From the NCBI GenBank assembly GCA_965226235.1, contig OZ245335.1, positions 868,001 through 932,000 of the forward strand: DNA of 64,000 bases. The letters are read 5' to 3'. Shown in pieces: positions 36,431-46,060 of this stretch (its first letter is position 1; each line of letters begins with the position of its first letter). The position numbers and the translations under genes were made by a program. A model generated the notes under the pieces. The model saw only the letters and a program-made list of their open reading frames with translations. It was not told the DNA's origin and did not search any database. This stretch comes from CAYFZO01 sp965226235 (lineage in GTDB: Bacteria > Pseudomonadota > Gammaproteobacteria > Poriferisulfidales > Oxydemutatoraceae).

Positions 36431-36436
36431 TATAAT
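36431..36436 (+). promoter_or_regulatory. Possible -10 box for the DNA glycosylase gene
   Basis: A perfect TATAAT sits 39 bp before the GTG at 36475 in the divergent intergenic region. No convincing -35 hexamer is at the right distance. A short inverted repeat (cctgc...gcagg) follows the box. Confidence 0.35.
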
Positions 36437-36474
36437 CCTGCCTTGCAGCAGGGCACATTTGCCGGACACACTCG

Positions 36475-37023
36475 GTGGACAAGCCGATAAGCCTGCCACA
36501 AAGCGCGATGAGCAAAGTCAGAGGGTTCCCACCCATCACCCCTGCCCACCCCAGGGTTCTGATACTCGGAACCATGCCAAGCGTCATGTCATTGCAGCGC
36601 AAGCAGTACTATGCGCACCCGCGAAACGCTTTCTGGAAAATCATGGGTGGGTTGCTTGATTTCCCTCCCGATGCTCCTTACCGGCAACGCACCGCCGCGT
36701 TACGCCGGGCCAAAATAGCTCTGTGGGACATGTTGCAAAGCTGCGAACGCCGCGGCAGCCTCGACGGCGCGATCCTCAAAGCCAGCGAGCGGCTCAACGA
36801 CATCGACACAATGCTCAAGCCACCGAATACGATCGGTGCGGTATTTCTGAATGGCAAAAAAGCGGGCGCGCTGTTCCGCCGCTACCTGCGCCTGAACTGG
36901 CAACAGGCTCAGCCTCCGTGGGATACCTTAGAATTGCCGTCTACCAGCCCTGCCAACGCCGGTACGAGCCTCGCGCAAAAATATTCCGCCTGGGAGAAGA
37001 TACTCGACTATCTCGCCAGATAA
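36475..37023 (+). CDS. DNA-deoxyinosine (hypoxanthine) glycosylase, uracil-DNA glycosylase superfamily
   Basis: 182 residues with a GTG start; an ATG at 36508 would give 171. VLILGTMPSVMSLQRKQYYA followed by HPRNAFWKIMGGLL is the signature of family 6 hypoxanthine/uracil DNA glycosylases. ALWDMLQSCERRGSLD and AVFLNGKKAGALF follow as in that group. It removes deaminated bases in base-excision repair. It stands alone between the chorismatase gene and IS debris and is the last housekeeping gene before the right accessory region. Confidence 0.85.
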   Translation: MDKPISLPQSAMSKVRGFPPITPAHPRVLILGTMPSVMSLQRKQYYAHPRNAFWKIMGGLLDFPPDAPYRQRTAALRRAKIALWDMLQSCERRGSLDGAILKASERLNDIDTMLKPPNTIGAVFLNGKKAGALFRRYLRLNWQQAQPPWDTLELPSTSPANAGTSLAQKYSAWEKILDYLAR

Positions 37024-37134
37024 ACCAGGTCGCCGGGCACAGTTGCAGAGGCGACGCATGCGTCGTCCCTACTCCTGCGCGCATTATCCCGGGCACCACG
37101 TCACGTTCGATACCGTGGTGCGCCACACAGGGCG

Positions 37135-38097
37135 CACCCGGAAAGGTTTGATGAGTTGCTGGTGGAGATGTTTGTGCAATCCCATCGTCAGGTGCCACGG
37201 AAGATCTGGCTGGATCCGGATACGACCGATGATCTCATCCATGGCTATCAGGAAGGTCGGTTCTTCCATGGGTATTACGGTGGTTACTGTTACCTGCCGT
37301 TGTATATCTTTTGCGGGGAGCATCTGCTGTGCGCGCGACTGCGTACTGCGAACCAGGATGCCTCCAATGGGTGTATTGAGGAACTGGAACGTATTGTGAG
37401 ACAGATACGGGGACACTGGCCGAAGACGCGCATTCATATCCGGGGCGACAGTGGCTTCTGCCGTGAATCCATCATGCGCTGGTGTGAGGATAACCCTGTC
37501 GACTATGTGCTGGGACTGGCACGTAACCCACGTCTGGTGCGGGCAGTCGCCTCCGGGATGGAGGCAGCCCGGGCGGCACATAAGCATACCGGCAAGTCGG
37601 CGCGTCGCTACCGGGACTTGCGCTGTCGGACCCATAAATCCTGGAGCCGTAGCCGCCGTGTGGTGGGCAAGGCAGAGGTTCTGGGCAAGGGAGATAACCC
37701 GCGCTTTGTGGTGACCGGTCTGGCGCCTCGGCAAGCTGCTGCAAAGCGCCTGTACGAGCAACTGTACTGCGCCCGCGGGGACATGGAGAACAGAACCAGT
37801 GTGCTGGAAAACCTGCACGCGGAACCTGTCTGGAGCCCACCCGGGTAGTCCGGACGCCTTTACTCCTTACTGATCAGGGTGATCGGTGCTGAACCGAGGG
37901 AGTTGTACGCGCGCAATCCAGAATCCCCCCCCCCGGCTCGCTCTGAGCCCCTGACAACCTCCCCAATACCCTTCGATTGGTCACAACGCCCATTCATCGC
38001 GGCGCCGGGTGTCCGGATATCGGGTACAGACACGTAATCAGCAGCGTTCAACGGGAAACCGCATCGGAATCATGAATCGGTGACGGATGCGGGCTAG
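37135..38097 (+). mobile_element. IS1380-family remnant, left copy
   Basis: The frame from about 37135 to 37800 encodes the middle of a DDE transposase: IWLDPDTTDDLIHGYQEGRF, FHGYYGGYCYLPLYIFCGEH, HIRGDSGFCRESIMRWCEDN and DYVLGLARNPRLV. These are IS1380 group features with two of the catalytic Asp residues. The N terminus is missing. After CARGDMENR a deletion joins it to the element's right end (37811-38097). It cannot transpose by itself. The 110 bp before it show nothing. Confidence 0.8.
37811..38097 (+). repeat. About 288-bp direct repeat, left of the STAND gene
   Basis: Runs from acctgcacgcggaacctg to gatgcgggcta and matches 43610-43898 with roughly 93-95% identity in the same orientation. 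It is the non-coding right end of the IS1380-like element. With its partner it brackets the STAND NTPase gene and two other IS fragments. Confidence 0.85.
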
Positions 38098-38332
38098 CCA
38101 TGTTCCATGTCTCTTGCGCTCAGTGTTTGCACCCGACTCCCGTCTTGGGGAGTCATTTTTGGCAAAATGGGTCCAAAGCGCAATGGATTCCTGAGTGCAG
38201 TGGACTCTGAAAACAACGGTGGCCAATTGGATCACGGTAGCCGTAGCGTGGTCCAGACGGGCGTATCCACAGTACCACCACGACCACTCGGTCGTACGAC
38301 GCGCACTTCGTGTTATGTTGCATGGAGTCGGG

Positions 38333-38367
38333 TGTGATTGTGCTGATGGATCCATTGTGCAATCACA
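38333..38367. promoter_or_regulatory. Inverted repeat upstream of the STAND gene
   Basis: Arms tgtgattg (38333-38340) and caatcaca (38360-38367) are perfect inverted copies, 19 bp apart, ending 40 bp before the ATG. It could be a repressor site or a weak hairpin. Between the IS repeat and this point (38098-38332) nothing else was seen, and no clear promoter boxes were found. Confidence 0.35.
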
Positions 38368-38406
38368 AACTGCGCTTCGGACAATAACAGTGAAGAAGAC
38401 CACGAC

Positions 38407-41400
38407 ATGACGCTTCCAGGTGGACCGGCAAACAAGTCTGGAAACCTGTACGAGAAGCTCTGGACCGTGCGCCAGTTGCTCGACCTCATCGACGGTCAAA
38501 TAGACAGTATCCGAATCGAGTCTCCGGGCATTGACAAGGCGGAGTTCGTTGTTCGTCGCGGAAATCGGCGGGAGTTCCATCAGACCAAATGCGTTGCTCC
38601 AAGCGGAAGCTGGTCGCCAGCATCGCTTAGTCGTGAAGGTGTCATCCAAGCGATAAAAGCGCTGTTGAGTAATGAAGACACGTGGTTTGTGTTCGCATCC
38701 GGAAGCGGCGCCCCCGCTTTGAGGGCCCTGTGCCACGCGGCGACCAAGGCAGAGTCGAGCGAGGAGTTCACCTCCAAGTTCCTGAAGGCTGATAAGCACT
38801 GCTCGGCTTTTAAGAAAATCCGCCAAGACTGGCAATGCGACGTAACAACGGCGATTGGCTATTTGCGGCGAGTCGATATCCGGACAATAGATGACCGCGG
38901 TCTGAAAGAGCAAATCAAGTCCCTTGCCCGCGTTCTATTCCTCACCGACCCAAGAAGCGTCTTGGCCGAACTGATGGTTGTGGCGGAAAACTCTATACAC
39001 CGCACGCTCCGACGAGATGATCTGGTTGAAACCATGCGCGGGCGTAACTTTTACCTTCGCCGGGTGACAAACCCGGAACAAGCAGTGGGAGCCACGCGTC
39101 AGGTGACGTACTCCTATCTGCAGGCAGCACGAAAAAAGCTGATCCATCGGGAGCTATTGCCGAGGAAGGCGTCGGAAGAGGTACAAAAACGCATTGGCAA
39201 GCCAGCGACCGTAATTGTGGGCAAGGCTGGTTCTGGAAAAACGGCTTGTACAGTGGAGGTGGTGGACAGGTTACTTGGTCAGGGTCTACAAGTATTGGCA
39301 TTCCGGCTTGACTGGCATGTATCTGCGTCCAATACAAAGGCCCTTGGACAACACCTCGGTCTGGAAGAGTCGCCCCTGCTGGTGCTCGCGGCCGCAGCGA
39401 AAATAAGCGGAAATGCGGGGGTCTTGGTCGTGGACCAGCTAGACGTGGTGAGCACGATGTCTGGCAGAAGTTCCGAAGCACTTGACCTCGTGGAGAACCT
39501 CCTTGAGGAAGCGGAGGCGATGCGAGCGGGCGTCAACATTCATGTGGTCCTGGTTTGCCGGTCGTTCGATTGGAAGAATGACCATCGGCTACGGCGGTTG
39601 ATTCAGGAACCCGACGCCCAGGTCCCCGTTGGCGAGTTCACGGATGACGAAACAAAGCAATTGTTGTCCAAGCGTAAGTTCAAGCCATCGCTGTTCAGTG
39701 AACGGCAAATTCGGCTATTGAAAAACCCACAGAATCTCTCACTGTTTTTGAACGCCGAATTCGACAGAGATAGCGTTCCTGCGTTCGATACAGTGAAGGA
39801 GTTATTCGACCAGTACTGGCGCGATAAGCGAATTCTGGTGGAGAGTCGCACTAGCCTCGATCACTGGAAAAAGGTCTTGCAGTTGCTCTGCACCGAGATG
39901 ACCAAGAAGCAGGAACTATTTGTAAGAAAAGAAACGCTTGATTGCGTCCCACTCTCATATTTGCAACAGATGGCGTCGGAGGGAGTCCTCGCGTTTGATG
40001 GTAAACGATACGGATTTGGGCATGAGAGCTTTTTCGACTACTGCTACGCGAGGGTCTCGTTCTTGCCTGGATCAGAGTCACTTACGTCGATGCTTTGCGC
40101 GTCAGAGCAGCATTTGTTCAGGCGCGGTCAGGTAAGACAGGTATTGGTCTATATCCGTGACGCCGACCCCGACAGGTATATAGAAGAAGTACAGAAGTTG
40201 TTGGCTGACTTGAGAATCCGGGCACACATCAAGGATCTAGTGTTCGCTCTGTTGGCGGACGTGCCGAATCCAAGGAAGGATGAGTGGAAAGTCTGGAAGG
40301 AGACGACGAGATACGCTCTTGGAGCGATCAAGCGTGGCGTGACGAACAACGACAAGATGTCTGGGCTCGCATGGAACCGGTTGTTCTTTTCTCGGCCGTG
40401 GTTCACGTTTCCTGCTTCGCGTGACGTGGTCGAGAAATGGTTGAATTCGAACAACGACAACCTAACAAACATGGCCGTTAATTACCTCACTTTTCATCAG
40501 CGCCATTCGCCGGATACTGTGGCGATGTTGCTTGAGCCGCACAAAAACTCAACCGGCGACTGGCCCCGTAGATTGAAGAGTTTCGCCGTATGTGCCGATC
40601 TCAGCGGCAGCCGCCGCTTGTTCAAGTTGTTCCTGCACCTGATCGACAACGGCACACTCGATACCGCACGCGGGTCGGTCGCGATGAACAGCACATTCTG
40701 GGACATGATCCTCGGGCTTGAAAAGAAGCGTCCAGAGTGGGTTGGAGAGGTGCTTGCTCATCAAGTCAGGCGTCAGCTTGCGATCTTGGAGGGGCGCGGA
40801 GATGTCCTTGGCTACGGGCGGCTGCTTGGGAATCCTCCGGGAGTAGCCGAGATATTCATCGAGGCAGCAGAAGCCGCGCCGTGCGCCTTCGTAGAACACG
40901 TGCTCCCCGTCGTGCTTGAGGTGTCGGACTCGACGGCACGGGGCGATGCACCTCCACGACCGGACGCGGTCTGGCCGTACCCGATCAAAAGGGCACATCC
41001 GGGTGCGGAGGAAGGGTGTCTGGACGCACTTGCAAGAGCAGTTGCAAAACTCGCCGAGAAGGCGGAAGTTGAACAATGTGCGGAGGTAATTCCCAAACTT
41101 CGACTCCGGAATACCTGTGTCGCGAACCACCTTCTGCTTGCGCTCTACCGAGGAGCCCCCAAGCTCTTTGCGGACGAAATGGTAGCCGTGGTTTGCGCAG
41201 AGCCTTGGCGGTTTAAATGCGGGTTCTCTGACAACCCATATTGGTATGCGATGGAGACGATTTCGGCTGTGACCACAAACTGCACACGGGAAAGCCTGAA
41301 TCTACTTGAAGATGCGATTCTCGGGTATGTGCCGCGATTTGAAGCTAGTGCCGACGGAAAACAGTCTAGAGGCTGGTCGCAGTTCGCGTTGCTGACGGCC

Positions 41401-42921
41401 ATACCGACGGAGCTGCGAAGTGAGCGTGCGCAAAAGCGGTTCCAAGAACTGAAGCGGAAGTTTGGTGAGCCACCTGGCAAACCTAAAGCAACAAAGGCGG
41501 AACGTCTCGGATCGCCGATCAGCCCGGAAGAGTCCGAGAAGATGACGGATGAGCAGTGGCTGAAGGCCATGAGGAAGTATTCTTCAGGAAAGCCGTCGTA
41601 CAGAGACGAGAGGAGCGTTGGGGGCGTGTATGAGTTGTCCCAGAGTCTCGAGGCGAATGTCAAGAAGGAGCCCGGTCGGTTTGCGCGCTTGGCGTTGAGA
41701 TTTGAAACCGACATGAATCCCGCGTATATGCAACGTACGCTGACAGGGCTTAGCGGGGTTGAGTTGGATGGCGAGTTGAAGCTGGATGTCTGCCGAAAGG
41801 CGTTTTCGGAGTTTCGTGAAAGCTGTGGAATGCAAATCGCGGGCGCTGTCGGTAGCGTCTCAGACCGTTTGCCAGACGACGCCGTGGGAATGATAGATTG
41901 GCTTGCTACGGAATATCCCGATCCACAGCAAGAACAATGGCAGGAAGACACACCAAGCGGAAACAAGTGCTGGGATGAGGAGGCAATCTACTGCTGCGGA
42001 ATCAACACAGTGCGTGGCTGCGCCGCGATCGCAATTCTGCGACTGATTCTGTCCGATTCGACCAATTGGCCACGGTTTCGAGGAACCGTGGAGCGGATGC
42101 TAGAAGATCGGAGCGCAGCGGTGCTTTCGTGCGTGGCTGGTGTCGTGGGAGCGGTTGCGGTTAGCGACCCCCGCGCGGCCATGGCGTTGTTCCTCAGGAT
42201 GAATGTTCCGACGGAGAGACTCTTGGCGACTCGTCATGCGTTCAAGTTCATGAAGTACTCGCTTGCCGATGGGTTCGAGGAACTTCGGCCGGTTATTGAG
42301 AAGATGATCCTCTCCGGTGAGAAGGACGTTGGGAAGAAGGGATCTATTTTGGCTGGTTTGGCGATGTTGCACGGCCATGATGCCGAAGGGTTGGTGGACA
42401 AGTCGCTCGGTAGTGGCAATGCGCAACGATTGGGTATTGCGAAGGTGACTTCGGCAAACATCAAGGTAAGAGAGTGCCCGAAGTGGTGTGAGAGGAAGCT
42501 GATAGAGCTCTTCGAAGATGAGGATGCGGAGGTCCGCCAAGAGGCGGCGGCGTGCTTCAGCCAATGGGAGGGTGAACCTTTTGAGGAGTACGAGAATCTA
42601 GTCGACAAGTTTAGCAGTAGCAAGGCTTTTGGCGATGATCCGTCCTTGATTCTGAGGGCGCTTGAACAATCGCGTCAGCGACTTCCAGGCATGACTTGCA
42701 CCGTTTGCGAGCGCTTTCTTCAGAGATTCTCAGAGGAAGCCCAGGATGTGCGGCATGCCCGCTTCAGAGATGCCTATTCCACGCTGGAGAAACTTGTCTT
42801 CCGCACATACCAGCAGCACCAAAAGGATAAGTGGGGATCACATGCCTTGGATTTGATCGATCAACTTTGCCTTGAGAGGCTGTCCGGTACAGTTGAGCAG
42901 TTCGAGTTGTTTGAACGGTAG
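38407..42921 (+). CDS. STAND-type NTPase with N-terminal nuclease-like domain, probable phage-defence sensor
   Basis: 1504 residues. Residues 10-120 look like a DUF4297/Cap4-type nuclease of the PD-(D/E)XK fold: NLYEKLWTVRQLLDLI, Glu38, Asp43 and FHQTK (57-61). The NTPase core has Walker A VGKAGSGKT (271-279) and Walker B AGVLVVDQLD (337-346), with ALRFLDWH-like and RSFDWKND sensor segments. FGHESFFDYCYARVSF (about 540) is the winged-helix end typical of STAND proteins. The remaining 900 residues are helical and HEAT/TPR-like, suited to target recognition. The order effector-NTPase-repeats is that of Avs proteins, but length and sequence do not let me place it in a named type. Between IS1380 repeats, next to BREX. 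Confidence 0.65.
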   Translation: MTLPGGPANKSGNLYEKLWTVRQLLDLIDGQIDSIRIESPGIDKAEFVVRRGNRREFHQTKCVAPSGSWSPASLSREGVIQAIKALLSNEDTWFVFASGSGAPALRALCHAATKAESSEEFTSKFLKADKHCSAFKKIRQDWQCDVTTAIGYLRRVDIRTIDDRGLKEQIKSLARVLFLTDPRSVLAELMVVAENSIHRTLRRDDLVETMRGRNFYLRRVTNPEQAVGATRQVTYSYLQAARKKLIHRELLPRKASEEVQKRIGKPATVIVGKAGSGKTACTVEVVDRLLGQGLQVLAFRLDWHVSASNTKALGQHLGLEESPLLVLAAAAKISGNAGVLVVDQLDVVSTMSGRSSEALDLVENLLEEAEAMRAGVNIHVVLVCRSFDWKNDHRLRRLIQEPDAQVPVGEFTDDETKQLLSKRKFKPSLFSERQIRLLKNPQNLSLFLNAEFDRDSVPAFDTVKELFDQYWRDKRILVESRTSLDHWKKVLQLLCTEMTKKQELFVRKETLDCVPLSYLQQMASEGVLAFDGKRYGFGHESFFDYCYARVSFLPGSESLTSMLCASEQHLFRRGQVRQVLVYIRDADPDRYIEEVQKLLADLRIRAHIKDLVFALLADVPNPRKDEWKVWKETTRYALGAIKRGVTNNDKMSGLAWNRLFFSRPWFTFPASRDVVEKWLNSNNDNLTNMAVNYLTFHQRHSPDTVAMLLEPHKNSTGDWPRRLKSFAVCADLSGSRRLFKLFLHLIDNGTLDTARGSVAMNSTFWDMILGLEKKRPEWVGEVLAHQVRRQLAILEGRGDVLGYGRLLGNPPGVAEIFIEAAEAAPCAFVEHVLPVVLEVSDSTARGDAPPRPDAVWPYPIKRAHPGAEEGCLDALARAVAKLAEKAEVEQCAEVIPKLRLRNTCVANHLLLALYRGAPKLFADEMVAVVCAEPWRFKCGFSDNPYWYAMETISAVTTNCTRESLNLLEDAILGYVPRFEASADGKQSRGWSQFALLTAIPTELRSERAQKRFQELKRKFGEPPGKPKATKAERLGSPISPEESEKMTDEQWLKAMRKYSSGKPSYRDERSVGGVYELSQSLEANVKKEPGRFARLALRFETDMNPAYMQRTLTGLSGVELDGELKLDVCRKAFSEFRESCGMQIAGAVGSVSDRLPDDAVGMIDWLATEYPDPQQEQWQEDTPSGNKCWDEEAIYCCGINTVRGCAAIAILRLILSDSTNWPRFRGTVERMLEDRSAAVLSCVAGVVGAVAVSDPRAAMALFLRMNVPTERLLATRHAFKFMKYSLADGFEELRPVIEKMILSGEKDVGKKGSILAGLAMLHGHDAEGLVDKSLGSGNAQRLGIAKVTSANIKVRECPKWCERKLIELFEDEDAEVRQEAAACFSQWEGEPFEEYENLVDKFSSSKAFGDDPSLILRALEQSRQRLPGMTCTVCERFLQRFSEEAQDVRHARFRDAYSTLEKLVFRTYQQHQKDKWGSHALDLIDQLCLERLSGTVEQFELFER

Positions 42922-42950
42922 GAACAGGAGAGCTGGTGGCACAACGGTTT

Positions 42951-43246
42951 TCAAGACCTTCGCTTTCGACCACTCAATCCACCTTCACGGCGAAGCTTGC
43001 GCCAGCGGTACAGCGTCGAGCGGCTGACCTTGAAAGCATCCCGGGTGGCATTCAATCCGTGATTGTTCCGGAATGTTAGCGCCTCCGGTTTCTGTTGGTA
43101 ATTGGTTCCCATCATCGCCTCCCATTTGTCAGATAAACGGGCGATTTTATAGAAATCTCGGACGCGCAAGCCGATGTGCTCTATCAGCATGTCGGCTTCC
43201 TTTTCAGATCAACCCCGTTGTCCCATATGTTTCTGAACTTATGCAC
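42951..43246 (-). mobile_element. Insertion-sequence remnant: transposase N terminus with HTH
   Basis: From an ATG at 43190, 79 residues read MLIEHIGLRVRDFYKIARLS, then ATRDAFKVSRSTLYRWRKLR, a helix-turn-helix followed by an Arg-rich end (SGRKRRS). This is the DNA-binding start of an IS481- or IS3-like transposase; the catalytic part is missing. The 43128-43246 part is shared with 24722-24840. It lies just after the STAND gene, convergent with it. Confidence 0.6.
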
Positions 43247-43311
43247 CGCTGGGCAGACGATCCGTGACAGGTCGATTCGATGGTGGCCGGATCAGTTCGG
43301 ACGGAGGTAGA

Positions 43312-43438
43312 CTGATCTTTCCCCCTGATATAGGTCCACTTGAAATGAGAGAAAAACATCTTATCAGGCTGCTCGTGCTGCGTACTCGGCTGGGGTCACG
43401 TAACCCAGCGAGCTATGCGGTCGTTGCTGGTTGTAGTG
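43312..43438 (-). mobile_element. IS3-family remnant, second copy
   Basis: The minus-strand codons 43438-43364 read HYNQQRPHSSLGYVTPAEYA and end ARAA, the same OrfB tail as at 2326-2436, followed by the same terminal sequence in opposite orientation. Only the end of the element survives. It is truncated at 43438 against IS1380 sequence. Confidence 0.75.
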
Positions 43439-43481
43439 GATTCGACAACCGGGCGCCCGGGGCACCGATCTGGCTCGTGCA

Positions 43482-43898
43482 CAGTGCTGCACCCTGCGAC
43501 TGAAACTGTTGAAGGTCGGTGCGCGGGTACGGATCACGGCGCGTCGGGTTTGGCTGTCGTTCTCCGAATCCAGGCCCTATGCGGGGATCTTTACCAGCGT
43601 GCCGGGAGACCTGCACGCGGAACCTGTCCGGAGAACCCGCCCGGGTAGTCCGGACGCCCTTACTCCTTACTGATCAGGGTGATCGGTGCTGAACCGAGGG
43701 AGTTGTACGCGCGCAATCCAAAACCCACACCCAACCGGCTCGCTCTGAGCCTCTGACAACCTCCCCAATACCCTTCGATTGGTCACAACGCCCATTCATC
43801 GCGGCGCCCGGTGTCCGGATACCGGCTACAGACACGTAATCAGCTGTGTTCAACGGAAAACTGCATCAGAATCATGAATCGGTGACGGATGCGGGCTA
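43482..43898 (+). mobile_element. IS1380-family remnant, right copy
   Basis: Codons from 43482 read TLRLKLLKVGARVRITARRV and WLSFSESRPYAGIFTSV, the C terminus of IS1380 transposases, followed from 43610 by the 288-bp end shared with the left copy. The left copy holds the middle of the transposase and this one the tail, so both derive from one element type by different deletions. The region 43899-44005 holds nothing recognisable. Confidence 0.75.
43610..43898 (+). repeat. About 288-bp direct repeat, right of the STAND gene
   Basis: Partner of 37811-38097, same orientation. The two copies differ mainly in a C-run (left) and scattered substitutions, so they are not a recent duplication. Confidence 0.85.
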
Positions 43899-44005
43899 AG
43901 CATGGCGACACTCACACAATGCGTTCGCCCGAAACGGAAACAAGCCGCTCTGCAAATAAAGTTCTAAACGTCGCCCCACCCATGCACCCTATGCGAAAAC
44001 AACAA

Positions 44006-46060
44006 CTACTCCAGCAGCGCCTTCAACAGCGCATCTGGTGTATCCGAATAGAACTGAATGCTGATCCGCGTAGCCATGTCGTCGGAGAGCTCGAAAAGTT
44101 GTTTCCGCGCCGAAACCGGCATCAGCACGGTATCGGCTCCCTTCTCGACAGCCACCTCGACGATGCCGACGGCGTTGGCAAGAGGCTCAACAGAGCCACC
44201 GAGATTCAACGCACCGACGACGATCAAGCCACCTTTGGTGCTCTTCTCGAGCAATCCGCTACAGAGTGCCATCAACGCCGGCAAACCAAGCGACGTGCCG
44301 GTTCTATCGTTGTCCAGCGCCCTGAGTTGTACTGAGAACTCATGGGCTCGTGGCTCGCGGTCACCGACAAGCTCCTTGGCCCGCGTGTATAGGTTCTGCT
44401 CGGCATACCGGACGCTCTCCCGGAATGTCGGCGGCACCGGGGCATTCAGGATCTTGACCCCGCTGCCCCTGCCAACAGTTACTTCAAGACGGTACAGGCT
44501 GGCCCCGGTTTCGGGTCCTCCGGGGCTGATGCCCCACACCTGTCCGGGTGGCAAGGGATCGAGCTCGATCGCCTCGTCGCTGTGCAACTCCGGCGTCGAG
44601 ACGAACTTCTCTATACCGTCCTCACCCATCGCGTAACTGAAATGCGTGTTGCGGAATTCGCTCTTGAAAATCCGCTTCTGCTGCTCCTTGACCCGCCGGC
44701 GGATTTCCAGGGCGGCGCGAACCATTTCCTCGAGCTCTTCGTCCGGCACCGGCATTTCCGGATCCGGATACAGGAGCTTTAGAAGGCCACTCACGGTCTT
44801 GTTCACCGCGGTGATGTCGCGACCACTCAAGGCACCACCGTAGTTCACCCGTCCCTGCAAAACGGGGACACGGCTTCCGGTGCGCAACCGGCTCCAGCAC
44901 TCGGACAGGAAGTCACTGACCAAGCCGAAGTGATCTGTGAAATGCTCGTTAGGATTGAGTTTCGGGAATTCCCAGCCCGGCACATAGGCGTGAATTCTGT
45001 CCATAAACGCCGTGTCATTCCGCATCTCCGGTGACAGCGGACTCAGCAAGTGACCTACGCGCTGCTGGTGCTCGACTTCGACGTCGAGGTTGCCGACCAT
45101 GACGATGCCGCCTTCGGCCCGGATGCTTTCCTTGCCACGGGAGAACTCCCCTGACTCCATATAACCCTTGAGTATGTTGATGCCGTCTTTCTGGTCAAAC
45201 GAGACGCCAGAGATTTCATCGAAGCAAACAATGTCGTATTGGCAGACCAAGCCTCGTTGGCCCGTGGCGTTGTTGACGAACATCTTCGCTACGGTCGCCT
45301 TACCGCCCGAGATCAGATGCGCATACGGGGAGATCTGCTGGAACAGATGGCTCTTGCCGGTGCCGCGTGGACCCAGCTCGACCATGTTGTAGTTGCGCTC
45401 TACGAAAGGAACCATGCGCACGAGGCCAACCAGTTGGGCGCGCTCGGACAACGCTGCCGGCTCAAGGCCGACGCTACGCAACAGAAGTCGTTTCCATTCC
45501 TCGGCCGTAAAATCGTGCCGACCTTGCTTGAGGGCATCGAGCACATCAGCCTTGGAAAGCTGGATGGCACGCAGGCCATCGATTGCAAAGGGTCGCCCAC
45601 CTTTTTCCTGGGTGATCGCTGCGTCGTAGCTCAGGGTCACTTCCGCATAGAAGCCGTCCGTAAGCATCCGCTCGTGCTGTTTGACCAGGTTGTCGTTGAT
45701 GCGCACATCCTTGATCGCGAGGCTCGGCAGTTCGGCAACAAAGGAGTCGGTCCTGGCGTCCAATTTGGCCCGAACGATGTCGATCAGCTTGATCGAGCCC
45801 TGGTCGCGGGCCCGAGCCTTGAACAGCTCCTCTTCGCCCGTCCTCACCGTGCGGTCAGCCAACTGCCGCTCAACGATGATCAGGCCTTCCTCGATCTCCT
45901 GCTCGTCCGTGCTCGCGCAATAGCGCCCGAGCAGGAACTCGACCACATACGTCGGGACCGGATACTGGCGGCTGTACTTGCGCACCAGGTCTTTACGGAC
46001 CAGGTAGCCTGCAAACGCTGCCGCCGCCAGACGATCAAGTGGGTCGAGTTCTACTTTCAA
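44006..46060 (-). CDS. brxL: BREX Lon-like ATPase BrxL
   Basis: 684 residues, TTG start overlapping the pglZ stop (TTGA). The AAA+ part has Walker A LGPRGTGKSH (229-238) and Walker B IVCFDEISG. The C terminus resembles the Lon protease domain, with LDNDRTGTSLGLPALMALCS and VEKGADTVLMPVSAR. BrxL proteins form ring-shaped ATPases on DNA and block phage replication in type 1 BREX. It is the last gene of the locus, as is usual, and intact. Downstream lies IS debris. Confidence 0.93.
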   Translation of the reverse strand: MKVELDPLDRLAAAAFAGYLVRKDLVRKYSRQYPVPTYVVEFLLGRYCASTDEQEIEEGLIIVERQLADRTVRTGEEELFKARARDQGSIKLIDIVRAKLDARTDSFVAELPSLAIKDVRINDNLVKQHERMLTDGFYAEVTLSYDAAITQEKGGRPFAIDGLRAIQLSKADVLDALKQGRHDFTAEEWKRLLLRSVGLEPAALSERAQLVGLVRMVPFVERNYNMVELGPRGTGKSHLFQQISPYAHLISGGKATVAKMFVNNATGQRGLVCQYDIVCFDEISGVSFDQKDGINILKGYMESGEFSRGKESIRAEGGIVMVGNLDVEVEHQQRVGHLLSPLSPEMRNDTAFMDRIHAYVPGWEFPKLNPNEHFTDHFGLVSDFLSECWSRLRTGSRVPVLQGRVNYGGALSGRDITAVNKTVSGLLKLLYPDPEMPVPDEELEEMVRAALEIRRRVKEQQKRIFKSEFRNTHFSYAMGEDGIEKFVSTPELHSDEAIELDPLPPGQVWGISPGGPETGASLYRLEVTVGRGSGVKILNAPVPPTFRESVRYAEQNLYTRAKELVGDREPRAHEFSVQLRALDNDRTGTSLGLPALMALCSGLLEKSTKGGLIVVGALNLGGSVEPLANAVGIVEVAVEKGADTVLMPVSARKQLFELSDDMATRISIQFYSDTPDALLKALLE

